NCBI RefSeq assembly: GCF_014204715.1 | Contig: NZ_JACHLY010000002.1 | Location: 372,001 to 436,000, forward strand | Direction of reading: 5' to 3' | Source of the DNA: Streptomonospora salina | GTDB taxonomy: Bacteria > Actinomycetota > Actinomycetes > Streptosporangiales > Streptosporangiaceae | DNA length: 64,000 bases | Part shown: in pieces, positions 1 to 8,669 of the stretch | Numbering within the stretch: position 1 is the stretch's first letter | Layout of the letters: every line of letters starts with the position of its first letter | Made by a program: the position numbers and the translations under genes | The notes under the pieces: model-generated | What the model was told of the DNA's origin: nothing | What the model saw: only the letters and a program-made list of their open reading frames with translations | The model's database searches: none

Positions 1-1
1 G

Positions 2-964
2 TGGGTGTTCGCGCTGGGGATGTTCTGCGTCGGCTGGATGGACGCGTGGATGGATTCGGCTATGAACGCCCACGGACTGCGCGTACAGCGCCGCTACGGA
101 CGCTCCATCATCAACACCTTCCACGGCCTCTGGAGCGTCGCCGCGGTCGGCGGCGGCCTGGTCGGTTCGGCGATGGCCGGATGGGGTGTGCCCGTCGCCG
201 CCCACATCGCCGCGGTCACCGCCCTGCTGATCGCGGGTGTTCTGACGATCGCGCGACTGCTGCTTCCGGGGCCCGAAGACGACGCCCCCGCCTCCGGAAC
301 CGGCGAGCGGACCGGGGGTGGGCCCGCCGGTGCGCAGGGCGGCCCCGTCGGCGGCGCGCTCCGCCGGTGGCGCATCCCCGGGCGCTCACTGGCGATGCTG
401 CTGGTAGTGAGCGTGCTGCTGATGATGGCGGGTGCCGTCGAGGACTCCGCGGCCTCATGGGGTGCGGTCTACATGCGCGACGAACTGGCTGCGCCGCTGC
501 TCCTGGTCGGCCTCCCGTTCGTCGCCTGCCAGGCGATGATGACGGTCGGGCGACTGACCGGGGACCGCATCACCGACCGGTTCGGCGCGGTGGCGGTGGC
601 GCGCACCGGCGGCCTGCTGGCCGCGGGGGGCATGGCGCTGGCGCTGCTGACTTCGGCACCTGTAGGCGCCATTGTGGGATTCGGCCTGATGGGGCTGGGT
701 GTGGCAACGCTCTTCCCGCTCTCCCTGGCGGCCGCAGGGGAGATCCCGGGACTGGCCGGCGGGCACGGCGTGGCGCTGGCGGCGTGGCTGGCCCGTATCG
801 GCTTTCTGGGGATGCCGCCGCTCATCGGCGTGGTCGCCGACACCGTTTCGCTGACGGCGGGACTGTGGCTGATTCCCGTGGCGGGACTGCTCGCCGCCGT
901 TCTGGCGACGGGGCTGCGCCCGTCCCGCGGGAACGGCGCGCACGGCCGGGCCGCACCGGCGTGA
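2..964 (+). CDS. MFS transporter, C-terminal part (5' truncated by window)
   Basis: The reading frame is open from the first bases and ends at TGA 962-964, so the true start lies upstream of the window. About 320 residues are visible, with repeated hydrophobic segments (for example around residues 40-75, 125-145, 165-185 and 195-245) typical of the second half of a major facilitator permease. A basic, Gly/Pro-rich cytoplasmic loop at about residues 95-125 separates the two helical bundles. The substrate cannot be told from the sequence; a sugar or drug efflux role is possible. It converges on the LPXTG gene downstream. Confidence 0.8.
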   Translation, partial: WVFALGMFCVGWMDAWMDSAMNAHGLRVQRRYGRSIINTFHGLWSVAAVGGGLVGSAMAGWGVPVAAHIAAVTALLIAGVLTIARLLLPGPEDDAPASGTGERTGGGPAGAQGGPVGGALRRWRIPGRSLAMLLVVSVLLMMAGAVEDSAASWGAVYMRDELAAPLLLVGLPFVACQAMMTVGRLTGDRITDRFGAVAVARTGGLLAAGGMALALLTSAPVGAIVGFGLMGLGVATLFPLSLAAAGEIPGLAGGHGVALAAWLARIGFLGMPPLIGVVADTVSLTAGLWLIPVAGLLAAVLATGLRPSRGNGAHGRAAPA

Positions 965-1055
965 AGCCGGGCCGGACGCCGTCGCCGGAGAGCAGGCGCG
1001 GGTCCGCTCCCGCCCCGAGGGGCCGCCGGGCCGGGAGCGGCCGAGCCGTGCGGGG

Positions 1056-1898
1056 CTACTCCACCTGTGCCGGGCGGCGGGTGGCGTAGAGGGTCACCGC
1101 GCCGATACCCGTCGCGACGGCTCCGCCGAGGACGAAGCCGGTCAGGTCGACGCCGGTGGTGGGCAGGTTCCCGCCACCGGCGGCGCCGGAGGAGGCGCTG
1201 TCCGTCGCGGTACCGACGTCGCCACCGGTACTCCCGCCGTCTCCGGCGCCGGTGCCACCGCCGTTTCCGGCGCCGGAGGGCGGATCGCCGGCGTCGCCAC
1301 CGCCGCCATCACCATCGCCGGGGCCCTCACCCCCGCCATCACCATCGCCGGGATCCTCACCCCCGCCATCACCATCGCCGGGGCCCTCACCCCCGCCATC
1401 ACCATCGCCGGGGCCCTCACCCCCGCCATCACCATCGCCGGGGCCCTCACCCCCGCCATCACCATCGCCGGGGCCCTCACCCCCGCCATCACCATCGCCG
1501 GGGCCCTCACCCCCGCCATCACCATCGCCGGGGCCCTCACCCCCGCCATCACCGTCACCGGGGCCCTCACCCCCGCCATCACCATCGCCGGGGCCCTCAC
1601 CCCCGCCATCACCATCGCCGGGGCCCTCACCCCCGCCGCCGGGCTCCGGGTCTTCGTCGGCGGGCTCCGGGGCTTCGTCGGCGGCGCGGGCCGGGACACC
1701 GGCGCCTTCCACCGCACCGACGAGTCCGACCTCCGGCTCGACGACCTGCTCCTCCTGCTCCGCAGTCGGCGGGACGGCCTCCTGCGCGTCGGGGGCCGCA
1801 TCCGCGTCCGCGGTGCCGGCGTAGGCCGGTGCGCCGGCGAAGCCCGCGGCAATCAAGCCGGCCGCGGCCACGCCGATCGCACGTGGTTTCCAGGACAT
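1056..1898 (-). CDS. LPXTG-anchored, repeat-containing cell-surface protein
   Basis: This 280-residue protein has an N-terminal signal peptide (MSWKPR, then a hydrophobic stretch ending in AYAG at about residue 28). A C-terminal sortase signal follows the classical plan: LPTTG at residues 245-249, a hydrophobic helix, then a basic tail (RRP). The middle, about residues 90-210, is a Gly/Asp/Pro-rich repeat with a 10-residue unit close to GGEGPGDGDG. No enzymatic domain is visible. The acidic Gly-rich stalk probably extends an N-terminal segment from the wall or is structural; this is inference. A sortase would be expected elsewhere in the genome. It starts at ATG, 26 bases past the end of the next upstream gene on the same strand. 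Confidence 0.85.
   Translation of the reverse strand: MSWKPRAIGVAAAGLIAAGFAGAPAYAGTADADAAPDAQEAVPPTAEQEEQVVEPEVGLVGAVEGAGVPARAADEAPEPADEDPEPGGGGEGPGDGDGGGEGPGDGDGGGEGPGDGDGGGEGPGDGDGGGEGPGDGDGGGEGPGDGDGGGEGPGDGDGGGEGPGDGDGGGEGPGDGDGGGEDPGDGDGGGEGPGDGDGGGGDAGDPPSGAGNGGGTGAGDGGSTGGDVGTATDSASSGAAGGGNLPTTGVDLTGFVLGGAVATGIGAVTLYATRRPAQVE
1321..1637. repeat. 30-bp tandem repeat (about 10.5 copies) inside the LPXTG gene
   Basis: Ten contiguous 30-bp units run from 1321 to 1620 with a partial eleventh to 1637 and a diverged unit just before 1321. Unit 2 carries a two-base change (G to D-coding variant) and unit 8 two changes near its end; the rest are identical. The period is a multiple of three, so copy-number changes keep the reading frame. 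This is a minisatellite/VNTR, not a CRISPR, because there are no spacers. Confidence 0.95.
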
Positions 1899-1924
1899 AT
1901 CGCTCCATTCCGCTTATCAAGGGG

Positions 1925-3334
1925 TTATTCGGGCACGAGGGCGTACAGGTCGCCGTCGGCGACGACGACCGCGCGGCCGCCGAGCAGCCCCCACGGCCGC
2001 GCGACGTCGCCCTCGAGTTCGATCGGCTCTGCGCCCGCGGTGGCCGCGACCGCACCGCCGCCCACGGCGCCGAAGACGGTGTCGCCGGCGGCGCTGACGG
2101 CCCCGAACCCCTCCAGGGCGTCGGCGTCGCCGGCCTGCGGATCGGCGACGACGGGGCCGAAGGCGGCTGCGCCGGAGCTGTGCACGTACGCGCCTTCGCG
2201 GAGGCCCTCCAACGGGGCTTCCGCGGCGGCCGCGACCGAACCGTCCGACCAGTCGTGGAACGCGAGCAGCACCCGGTCGTCTTCGCCGGGCAGGCTCCAG
2301 GCGGCGACGACGCGGCCGCCGCCGGCGGTGTAGACCTCGTGGAGGGCGCCGGCGCCCTCGGGCGGCCGGGGCTGGACGCTCCGGTTCGTGCCGTCGGGTG
2401 CGACCCAGATCCACGGGCCCTGCACGACGGCGGTCAGCACCTGTTCGCCGTCGGAGAGCACCGCGCCGGTCCCCTGAGGCTTGTCGACGGAGGCGAGCTC
2501 TCCGTCGATCGGGATCGAGGCACGGCCGCCGGCGATGACCAGCGGCGCGCCGCCGGCGAAGCTGACGTCGGCGCCTTCGGGGAGTTCGATCTCCTCCGGG
2601 GTGCCGCCGTCGGGCGGCCACAGCCACAGTGCTCCGCCGCCGACCACCGCGACGGCCGTACCGGCGCCCGCGTGCACGAAGCGCGGCGAGCCCGCGACGT
2701 CGTCGGCGGGAATCGGGAGGTCGGCCCGCCATACGGGCTCACCGTCGGGCCCCACGACGCTCAGTCGGCCGCCGGTGTCGATGTAGGCGGCGCGTTCGCC
2801 GCCGGGGGCGACGTCGGGCCGTGTGTCGGCGTGCATGGTCCGGCGCCAGACCGCTTCCCGGGTGAACCCGGGCGGCGCCTGCCGTGTCTGCATGGTCGCG
2901 GCGTGCTGCTCCTGGGCAGGGGCGGTCGTGTCGGGCCGCGGTTCGGGTCCGTAGCGCACGGCGGCGAGAGCACCGCCGGCGAGGAGCGCCGCGGCGAGGA
3001 CCGCGCCGGCCGCGGCCAGGGCGATGCGCCTGCCGCGCGTGGACGTGCGTTTCCCGCTCAGCCGGGCGGCCTCGGTGCCGCCGGCGGCGCGCACGACGCC
3101 GGCGGGGGTGACGGTCAGCCGCCAGAGGCCGTTGCCGTCGCGGGCGTCGACCAGAACGGGCCTGCCCAGGTGGGCGGCGTACGCGGCGGCCCGGTCCAGG
3201 GCGGCGTTGCGCGTCTCTTTCGGCGTAGTGCCGACGACCGTGTGCGTATGGCGCTCGACGGTGACCTCGGCGCTGCGCTCGTCGGCGGAGACGACCAGGA
3301 TCACGGGACTGCTGTGCGGCGCCGGTTCACTCAC
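1925..3334 (-). CDS. Membrane-anchored protein with propeller-like extracytoplasmic domain
   Basis: A 469-residue protein of unknown function. The cytoplasmic N-terminus (residues 1-100) looks like a compact alpha/beta domain. One transmembrane helix follows at about 104-125. The long outer part (about 160-469) shows recurring short units with Asp-Gly turns and alternating hydrophobic strands (VVGPDGEP, WLWPPDGG, WVAPDGTN), as in PQQ-like or WD-type propellers. No catalytic motif is recognisable. It lies just upstream of the LPXTG gene in the same direction, so the two may be co-transcribed. A sensing or surface-binding role is only a guess. Confidence 0.75.
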   Translation of the reverse strand: MSEPAPHSSPVILVVSADERSAEVTVERHTHTVVGTTPKETRNAALDRAAAYAAHLGRPVLVDARDGNGLWRLTVTPAGVVRAAGGTEAARLSGKRTSTRGRRIALAAAGAVLAAALLAGGALAAVRYGPEPRPDTTAPAQEQHAATMQTRQAPPGFTREAVWRRTMHADTRPDVAPGGERAAYIDTGGRLSVVGPDGEPVWRADLPIPADDVAGSPRFVHAGAGTAVAVVGGGALWLWPPDGGTPEEIELPEGADVSFAGGAPLVIAGGRASIPIDGELASVDKPQGTGAVLSDGEQVLTAVVQGPWIWVAPDGTNRSVQPRPPEGAGALHEVYTAGGGRVVAAWSLPGEDDRVLLAFHDWSDGSVAAAAEAPLEGLREGAYVHSSGAAAFGPVVADPQAGDADALEGFGAVSAAGDTVFGAVGGGAVAATAGAEPIELEGDVARPWGLLGGRAVVVADGDLYALVPE

Positions 3335-3420
3335 GGCCTCCTCCGGGAGCGCGGGGCCGCACCGGCGGGCACCGCCTGCGGCGGACGCGGCGGTGGAGGC
3401 GCTGCGGTCATCAGGGTTCT

Positions 3421-3460
3421 GCGGCGGATACCCCGGTCGTCAGGCCGGGGAGGACGCCGC
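3421..3460 (+). repeat. Two-tier hairpin, IS605-like right-end structure
   Basis: An inner stem of CCCCGG (3431-3436) with CCGGGG (3445-3450) is enclosed by an outer stem of GCGGCG (3421-3426) with CGCCGC (3455-3460), with a small symmetric internal loop. The layout resembles the subterminal hairpin at the 3' end of IS200/IS605-type elements and their omega-RNAs. No transposase or TnpB gene is intact next to it. Confidence 0.4.
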
Positions 3461-4256
3461 TTCCTCCTTTCCGGTGGTGTTGCCTTCGGGCCGGTTCGTG
3501 TAGCCGTGACCGTCCGCCGCCGCCGGCGGCGATGCCGGAGAACGCCTCGGTGCGGGGCATACGCAACCTCGGGAACCCGTGGTGCCGGTCGCGCACGAAC
3601 ACGTCCGGGTGCACCTCACGGTGCTGCTCCCTGACCGGGGGTCGGTCGGGGGCGGCGCCCCGCCGGCTGAAGCGCCGCGGCCTCCTCTCGCACGTGTTCC
3701 GCACCGGGGGCCGCGGGGCGCCCGGCTCCCGTTCGTCCCTGTTCCCGGGGGTGTCTGCCCGGCCGGGGTCCGGAGCAGGCCGCTGAGGAGGCACGGCCTG
3801 GCGGGTCTGCTGTCCTGTGTGCAACGGAGCCAACGGGGTCACCTCCCTCGGGTGTCGGCCGGTGCTGGTAACGGCGGGCCTCGCCCCCGGCGGGTGCGCC
3901 CCGCCTTCAGGCGGGAGAACCCGTTGCGGGGGCCGATCCCGTTCCGCCGCTAAGGGATGCTGTCGTGCCGGGCGCTCGGAGGCGGAGGGCACCGCCGCCG
4001 GAGCCGGCCGCCTTGCGGGGTCGGCCTGCTGCAGGGAGTAAGGTCGCGCCACGGCGATAATACTTCCGCCCCGCCGCCCCCGCCCCCGGTACGCAGCGGG
4101 CGACGGCGGCCGCGGCGCCGCCGGATCGTTCCGCGGGGCCGCGCACGGCGGCCTGCGTCGCAGCGTGTGTGCGCACGACGGTGCACACCGGCGGCCGCGG
4201 GGCATCCGCCGTCGTCGGCCCTGCGGGTCTGTTCTGGCCACATCCGGCCGCCGTAG

Positions 4257-4284
4257 GAATCCCCGGGTTTTAGCCCGGGGAGCG
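4257..4284 (+). repeat. Hairpin matching the typical actinobacterial IS200/IS605 right end
   Basis: A perfect 7-bp stem (CCCCGGG 4261-4267 with CCCGGGG 4274-4280) encloses the loop TTTTAG, preceded by GAAT and followed by AGCGG. This GAAT-stem-TTTTAG-stem-AG arrangement is characteristic of right ends of TnpB-carrying IS605/IS1341-like elements as I know them. It sits in the same orientation as the hairpin at 3421. Confidence 0.5.
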
Positions 4285-4400
4285 GAAGCCAAAGGCCGCT
4301 CGCTCCCGGTTTGGAGCGTGCGCAGCGGCGCCCGCCCCGGAACCGGGGGTCCGGGGCCGGGGGTCCGGGGCGGAAAGGCGGGGCGCGGCTGCGGGGCGGT

Positions 4401-5174
4401 TCAGCAGTCCGCCAGCGCCTCTTCCAGGGCAGCGTGGTCGTCGGCGGGCAGCCGGAGACCGTACTCGTCGATCACATCCACGTAGGTGAGGGCGTAGGTG
4501 CAGCGAAACGCCGGATACGGCTGCCACTCCCCCGGCCCGGAGTCGCTCTTGGCCTGGTTGGCCGGGCCGTCGGCGGCGAGCAGGTTGTCGGGGTCGTTGG
4601 CGAACTCCACACGCGTGTCGCGGTCCCATTCGCTCGCCCCGGTCCGCCAGGCCAGCGCCAACGGGACGACGTGGTCGATCTGGACCTCCGCCGGCGCCTC
4701 GGCGGAGAAACGGGTCCGCTCCCCCGTGTAGGGGTCCTCCAGCACTCCCTCGGAGACACCGCAGTCCTCGTCGGTGCGGGTGTCGCTCAGGTCGCGGGCG
4801 AGGACGTCGTCGCGGGTCCGGCAGCCGTTGTCGTCGGTGTCGACCCAGGAGGAGCCGAACGCGTCGCGGTCGTAGTCCGCTCCGGAGGATTCGGGGCCCA
4901 CCTCGGCGTCCTGCAGGCGCGACCGGGCCTGCTCGACGCGTTCGGCGGTGGGCGGGGCGGCGGACCCCGCCCCGGGCGCCGACGGCCCGTCGGCGGGCGG
5001 GCTCGACGGCGCGCTCGACTCGGCGCCGGACGGGCCGCCGGTGTCGACGTCCGACGGCGGCAGCAGGCCGCAGCCGGCCAGCGCCAGGACGAGCGCGGCG
5101 GCGCCGGCGGCGCGGCGCGACCGCCGGCGGGCGACCCCGCCGACGGAACCGGGAGCGCAGACCATGGTGACCAC
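4401..5174 (-). CDS. Lipoprotein HNH nuclease family protein (DUF1524/GmrSD C-terminal-like)
   Basis: A 257-residue exported protein. The N-terminus has an Arg-rich start, a hydrophobic core and a lipobox ending LALAGC (Cys 35), so it should be a lipoprotein outside the membrane. A Ser/Pro/Gly-rich linker (about 40-80) leads to a DUF1524-type HNH fold. The core is IDHVVPLA with His 168, then an Asn-rich NLLAADGPANQAK segment, as in extracellular nucleases of this family. Metal-dependent DNA cleavage for nutrient scavenging or DNA processing is inferred from the family. A second in-frame ATG at codon 4 is possible. Confidence 0.85.
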   Translation of the reverse strand: MVTMVCAPGSVGGVARRRSRRAAGAAALVLALAGCGLLPPSDVDTGGPSGAESSAPSSPPADGPSAPGAGSAAPPTAERVEQARSRLQDAEVGPESSGADYDRDAFGSSWVDTDDNGCRTRDDVLARDLSDTRTDEDCGVSEGVLEDPYTGERTRFSAEAPAEVQIDHVVPLALAWRTGASEWDRDTRVEFANDPDNLLAADGPANQAKSDSGPGEWQPYPAFRCTYALTYVDVIDEYGLRLPADDHAALEEALADC

Positions 5175-5219
5175 CCAGCCGGCGCGGAGTATGGGGATTC
5201 GGGAGGAACGCGCCGGTTC

Positions 5220-6422
5220 CTACGAGGATGCCCCAGGCTCCTGCCGACCGTCCCCGCGGGGGTGGGCCGGCCCGTGCCCGCCGTCCCCCGGTTCCGCGGG
5301 CGGAGCGTCCGCTCGGGCTTCGCCGGATTCCTCGCCGTCGCGGCCCTCGCCCCAGCTCAGCCGCCGCCACATGCGCGCGGCCATCTCCGCCGACGTCTCG
5401 ACCAGCGCATCACCGGGCGCGCCGGTGGCCTGAAGCGCGGCTTCGCGGCGCTCCACCATGCGGCGGGCCCGCTCGTGGCGCCGGGCGGCGATCCGGGCGC
5501 GGGCCGCGGCGGTGCGCGGGGTCGGCCACATGGCGTCGGTCTCGGCGTTGAGCGCCGATCCGATCAGCACCGCCAGCGCCATCACCCACAGCCACACGAG
5601 CACGGCGATGGGCGCCGCCAGCGAGCCGTAGATGGTCACCTGCCCGAAGGAGGCGTCCAGGTACACGCGCAGTACAGCCGACCCGACGAGCAGGATGAGC
5701 ATCGCCGCCACCGCACCGGGCAGGTAGCGCCACGGCGGTGTGCGTACCGGGGTGCTCAGCATGTACAGCATGGCCACCGCCAGCGTCGACAGGACGCACA
5801 CCAGAGGCCAGTAGAGCAGGTGCAGGTAGCCGACGGTGGCCGGGAGCAGCCGGTGCACGACGTCGGGTCCGGCCACCAGTGCCGGAAGCACCAGCAGCGC
5901 GAACAGCAGCCCGCCCAGGTAGGCGACCAGCGCCAGCACGCGGCGGCCCATGTAGCCGCGCAGTTCGTCGAGTCCGTAGGCGATGGTGATGGCGTCGATG
6001 AACACGTTCATGGCGCGCGATCCCGACCACAGCGACACGACGAAGGTCACCGAGAGCATCCCGCCCTGCGCGCCGTCCAGGAACTCGTCGACGAGCGGGG
6101 CGACGAGCGAGCCGACGGTGTCGGAGGTGAGTACGGAGGCGGCGAGGCCCAGCATCCAGCCGCGGATCTCCCGGACGGTGTCGGAACCCAGGACCGGTTC
6201 CATGTGGCCCAGCGTCCCCACGAGCCCCAGCAGCAGCGCCGGCAGCGACAGCAGGGAGAAGAAGGCCGACTCGGCGGCCAGCCCGACCACGCGCGTACGC
6301 GAGACGGAACGCACGGTGCGGGTCAGGAGCACGGCCAGCGCGCCCGGCACCGGGTGGCGCGCACGCCAGGCCGCCGCCCGCGCTCGGGCGGCTTCCGCGG
6401 TCCGACTCCACCAAGCCCACAC
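5220..6422 (-). CDS. YihY/BrkB family inner-membrane protein
   Basis: An integral membrane protein with about six hydrophobic helices and the YihY/virulence-factor-BrkB pattern: AFFSLLSLPALLLGLVG near the N-terminus, then YGSLAAPIAVLVWLW towards the end. The C-terminal tail is long, charged and cytoplasmic. These proteins were once annotated as RNase BN, which is now considered wrong; their function is unknown, with envelope or transport roles proposed. The frame stays open to 6758, but the part beyond 6422 is Arg-rich and unlike the family, so I chose the GTG at 6420-6422 with a weak AGG upstream. The start is uncertain. Confidence 0.8.
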   Translation of the reverse strand: MWAWWSRTAEAARARAAAWRARHPVPGALAVLLTRTVRSVSRTRVVGLAAESAFFSLLSLPALLLGLVGTLGHMEPVLGSDTVREIRGWMLGLAASVLTSDTVGSLVAPLVDEFLDGAQGGMLSVTFVVSLWSGSRAMNVFIDAITIAYGLDELRGYMGRRVLALVAYLGGLLFALLVLPALVAGPDVVHRLLPATVGYLHLLYWPLVCVLSTLAVAMLYMLSTPVRTPPWRYLPGAVAAMLILLVGSAVLRVYLDASFGQVTIYGSLAAPIAVLVWLWVMALAVLIGSALNAETDAMWPTPRTAAARARIAARRHERARRMVERREAALQATGAPGDALVETSAEMAARMWRRLSWGEGRDGEESGEARADAPPAEPGDGGHGPAHPRGDGRQEPGASS

Positions 6423-6603
6423 TCTGCCCAACCTAGGTGCACCGGTCCCGGGCGCCCCGCCTGCGGCGCGCTCGAAGCGCTCTTCGATAGCCGACCGTGA
6501 CCGGTGCCGGGAACCGGCACCGCCCGCTGCGTGACGAGGTTCACGGCCGCGGGCGCGGGCGGTATCTGGACAACCGGGTCTGCGGCATGCGATTGTCGAA
6601 GAC

Positions 6604-6693
6604 ATGATGGCTGTCCTGGACCCGATGCTCTGCGTGCGCCGCCACGTAGACCTCCTTCGAGTTCGCAGCGCCATCTGTCGCAACGTCGGCTGA
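6604..6693 (+). CDS. Cysteine leader peptide upstream of sulfite reductase operon
   Basis: A 29-residue open frame starting at ATG-ATG and ending at TGA 6691-6693. It reads MMAVLDPMLC, then RRHVDLLRVRSAICRNVG. The HVDLLRV-SA-CR signature matches the short actinobacterial leader peptides found before sulfur-assimilation genes. Its two Cys codons (residues 10 and 25) fit translational attenuation, with ribosome stalling under cysteine shortage altering expression downstream. It lies 175 bases before the sulfite reductase start. Identity rests on the motif; the attenuation mechanism is from family knowledge. Confidence 0.85.
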   Translation: MMAVLDPMLCVRRHVDLLRVRSAICRNVG

Positions 6694-6868
6694 CCCCGCC
6701 GCTTTCTGTTTCCACGCCCGTATCTCCAGGGGCGCAAGCGGCGCCGACGTTGGTCCACGCCGAACCACCGCTCCTTCCGGATTCACGACGACGTGCCGGA
6801 CAGCGAGGTTCCGCTGTGGTGCGCGCCGGCCCTCTGCGCCCCGCGCAATCGCTTCGGAGGACCCCGCG

Positions 6869-8548
6869 ATGCCTCCCACGTCCGCATCGACGAGCGGCGC
6901 CCGGCCGCGCCGAGGCGAGGGCCAATGGGCCCTCGGCTACCGGGAACCGCTCAACAAGAACGAAGAGAACAAGAAGAACGATGACGGGCTGAACGTCCAG
7001 CAGCGCATCATCGACATCTACTCCAAGGCCGGCTTCGATTCCATCGACCCCGCCGACCTGCGCGGCCGCTTCCGCTGGTTGGGCCTGTACACCCAGCGCG
7101 CTCCCGGCATCGACGGCGGCAAGACCGCGGTGCTGGAGCCCGAGGAGCTCGACGACCGCTACTTCATGATGCGGGTCCGCATCGACGGCGGCCAGTTGAG
7201 CGTGGCCCAGCTGCGCGCCATCGGCGAGATCTCCACCTCCTACGCGCGCGACACCGCCGACGTCACCGACCGGCAGAACGTCCAGCTGCACTGGATCCGG
7301 GTCGAGGACGTCCCCGCGATCTGGGAGAAGCTGGAGTCCGTGGGGCTGTCGACCATGGAGGCCTGCGGCGACACTCCCCGCGTGATCCTGGGCTGCCCCC
7401 TGGCCGGCATCGACGCCGACGAGATCGTCGACGCCACCCCCCAGATTCAGCAGATCAACGAGGAGTACGTCGGCAGTTCGCTGTTCTCGAACCTGCCGCG
7501 CAAGTTCAAGTCCTCGATCTCTGGGTGCTCGGCGTACTGCACCAACCACGAGATCAACGACGTGTCCTTCGCGGGCGTGGTCGGCCCGGACGGCACCCCC
7601 GGATACGACCTGCTGGTGGGCGGCGGGCTGTCGACCAATCCGATGTTCGCTCAGCGGCTGGGCGCTTTCGTGCGCCCCGACCAGGTCAGCGAGGTCTGGG
7701 CGGGCGTCACCGCGGTCTTCCGCGACTACGGCTTCCGGCGCCTGCGCCACCGTGCCCGCATCAAGTTCCTGATCAAGGACTGGGGGCCGGAGGCGTTCCG
7801 CGAGGTGCTCGAAAAGGAGTACCTGGGCTATGCGCTGCCCGACGGTCCCGAGGTGGATATGCGCGAGGGCCAGCAGCGCGACCACATCGGCGTCCACCCC
7901 CAGCGCGACGGCGGCAACTACGTCGGCTTCGCGCCGCGCGTGGGACGGGTGTCGGGCACGCTGCTCTCGCGCATCGCCGGTATCGCCGAGGAGCACGGCT
8001 CCGACCGCATCCGCACCACGGCCGACCAGAAGCTCGTCGTCCTCGACGTCGAGGACCGGCGGCTCGACTCCATCACGGCGGCGCTGGAGGCCGAGGACCT
8101 GCAGGTGCGGCCCAGCGTCTTCCGCCGCCAGACCATGGCCTGCACCGGGATCGAATTCTGCAAGCTGGCGATCGTCGAGACCAAGGACCGCGGCTCGGAG
8201 CTGATCGACGAGCTGGAGCGCCGGCTGCCGGACTTCCCCGAGCCGGTCACCATCAACCTCAACGGCTGCCCCAACTCCTGCGCGCGCATCCAGGTGGCCG
8301 ACATCGGGCTCAAGGGCCAGTTGGTGACCGACGCCGACGGCCGGCAGGTCGAGGGCTTCCAGGTGCACCTGGGCGGCGGCATGGGGCTCACCCCCTCCTT
8401 CGGACGCAAGGTGCGCGGGCTCAAGACCACCTCGGCGGAGCTGCCCGACTACATCGAGCGGGTGCTGCGGCGCTTCCTGGACGGGCGCGAGGAGGACGAG
8501 TCGTTCGCCTCGTGGGCCGCCCGCGCCGAGGACGGCGATCTGAAGTGA
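6869..8548 (+). CDS. sir: Assimilatory sulfite reductase (ferredoxin), sirohaem/4Fe-4S
   Basis: A 559-residue nitrite/sulfite reductase reducing sulfite to sulfide with six electrons from ferredoxin. Two ferredoxin-like and two sirohaem-binding halves are present. The cluster ligands are visible as ACTGIEFC (Cys 425, Cys 431) and NGCPNSC (Cys 467, Cys 471), one of which also bridges to sirohaem. The N-terminal RRGEGQWALGYREPLN is typical of actinobacterial SirA. The ATG has GGAGG upstream. It opens the operon that continues with the zinc ribbon, APS reductase and chelatase. Sulfite rather than nitrite is supported by that context. Confidence 0.95.
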   Translation: MPPTSASTSGARPRRGEGQWALGYREPLNKNEENKKNDDGLNVQQRIIDIYSKAGFDSIDPADLRGRFRWLGLYTQRAPGIDGGKTAVLEPEELDDRYFMMRVRIDGGQLSVAQLRAIGEISTSYARDTADVTDRQNVQLHWIRVEDVPAIWEKLESVGLSTMEACGDTPRVILGCPLAGIDADEIVDATPQIQQINEEYVGSSLFSNLPRKFKSSISGCSAYCTNHEINDVSFAGVVGPDGTPGYDLLVGGGLSTNPMFAQRLGAFVRPDQVSEVWAGVTAVFRDYGFRRLRHRARIKFLIKDWGPEAFREVLEKEYLGYALPDGPEVDMREGQQRDHIGVHPQRDGGNYVGFAPRVGRVSGTLLSRIAGIAEEHGSDRIRTTADQKLVVLDVEDRRLDSITAALEAEDLQVRPSVFRRQTMACTGIEFCKLAIVETKDRGSELIDELERRLPDFPEPVTINLNGCPNSCARIQVADIGLKGQLVTDADGRQVEGFQVHLGGGMGLTPSFGRKVRGLKTTSAELPDYIERVLRRFLDGREEDESFASWAARAEDGDLK

Positions 8549-8669
8549 GCGCAGGATGCCGGCGCCCCGCGAGCGCCGGCGCCGGCCGTGCAGCGCTGCG
8601 CGGCCGGGGCGGGACCGCCCGCCGCCCGGACCGAGTGAGCGACCCGACGGCAGGGGTGAGGAACACACG

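Larger units (their letters stand above)
3335..4400. other. About 1 kb without a convincing gene
   Basis: No frame on either strand combines a good start, a ribosome site and a recognisable protein here. The short frames present are Arg/Pro/Gly-rich, as expected for shadow translation of GC-rich DNA. The stretch is bracketed by two plus-strand hairpins (3421-3460 and 4257-4284) that resemble right ends of IS200/IS605 elements. It may be a degraded element. Just before the first hairpin a plus-strand frame reads VEALRSSG, which resembles a TnpB tail, but this is weak. Confidence 0.4.

Noticed and set aside
1321-1637. 30-bp repeats as a CRISPR array
   Set aside because: The units are directly adjacent with no unique spacers and are coding; no cas genes are nearby.
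1067-3634. Plus-strand frame of about 855 codons through the VNTR
   Set aside because: His/Arg repeats arise from translating the tandem repeat on the wrong strand; the minus-strand frame has signal peptide and LPXTG signal.
6423-6758. N-terminal extension of the YihY/BrkB protein to 6758
   Set aside because: The extension is Arg/Thr/Ser-rich, unlike the family, and runs antisense into the cysteine leader peptide.
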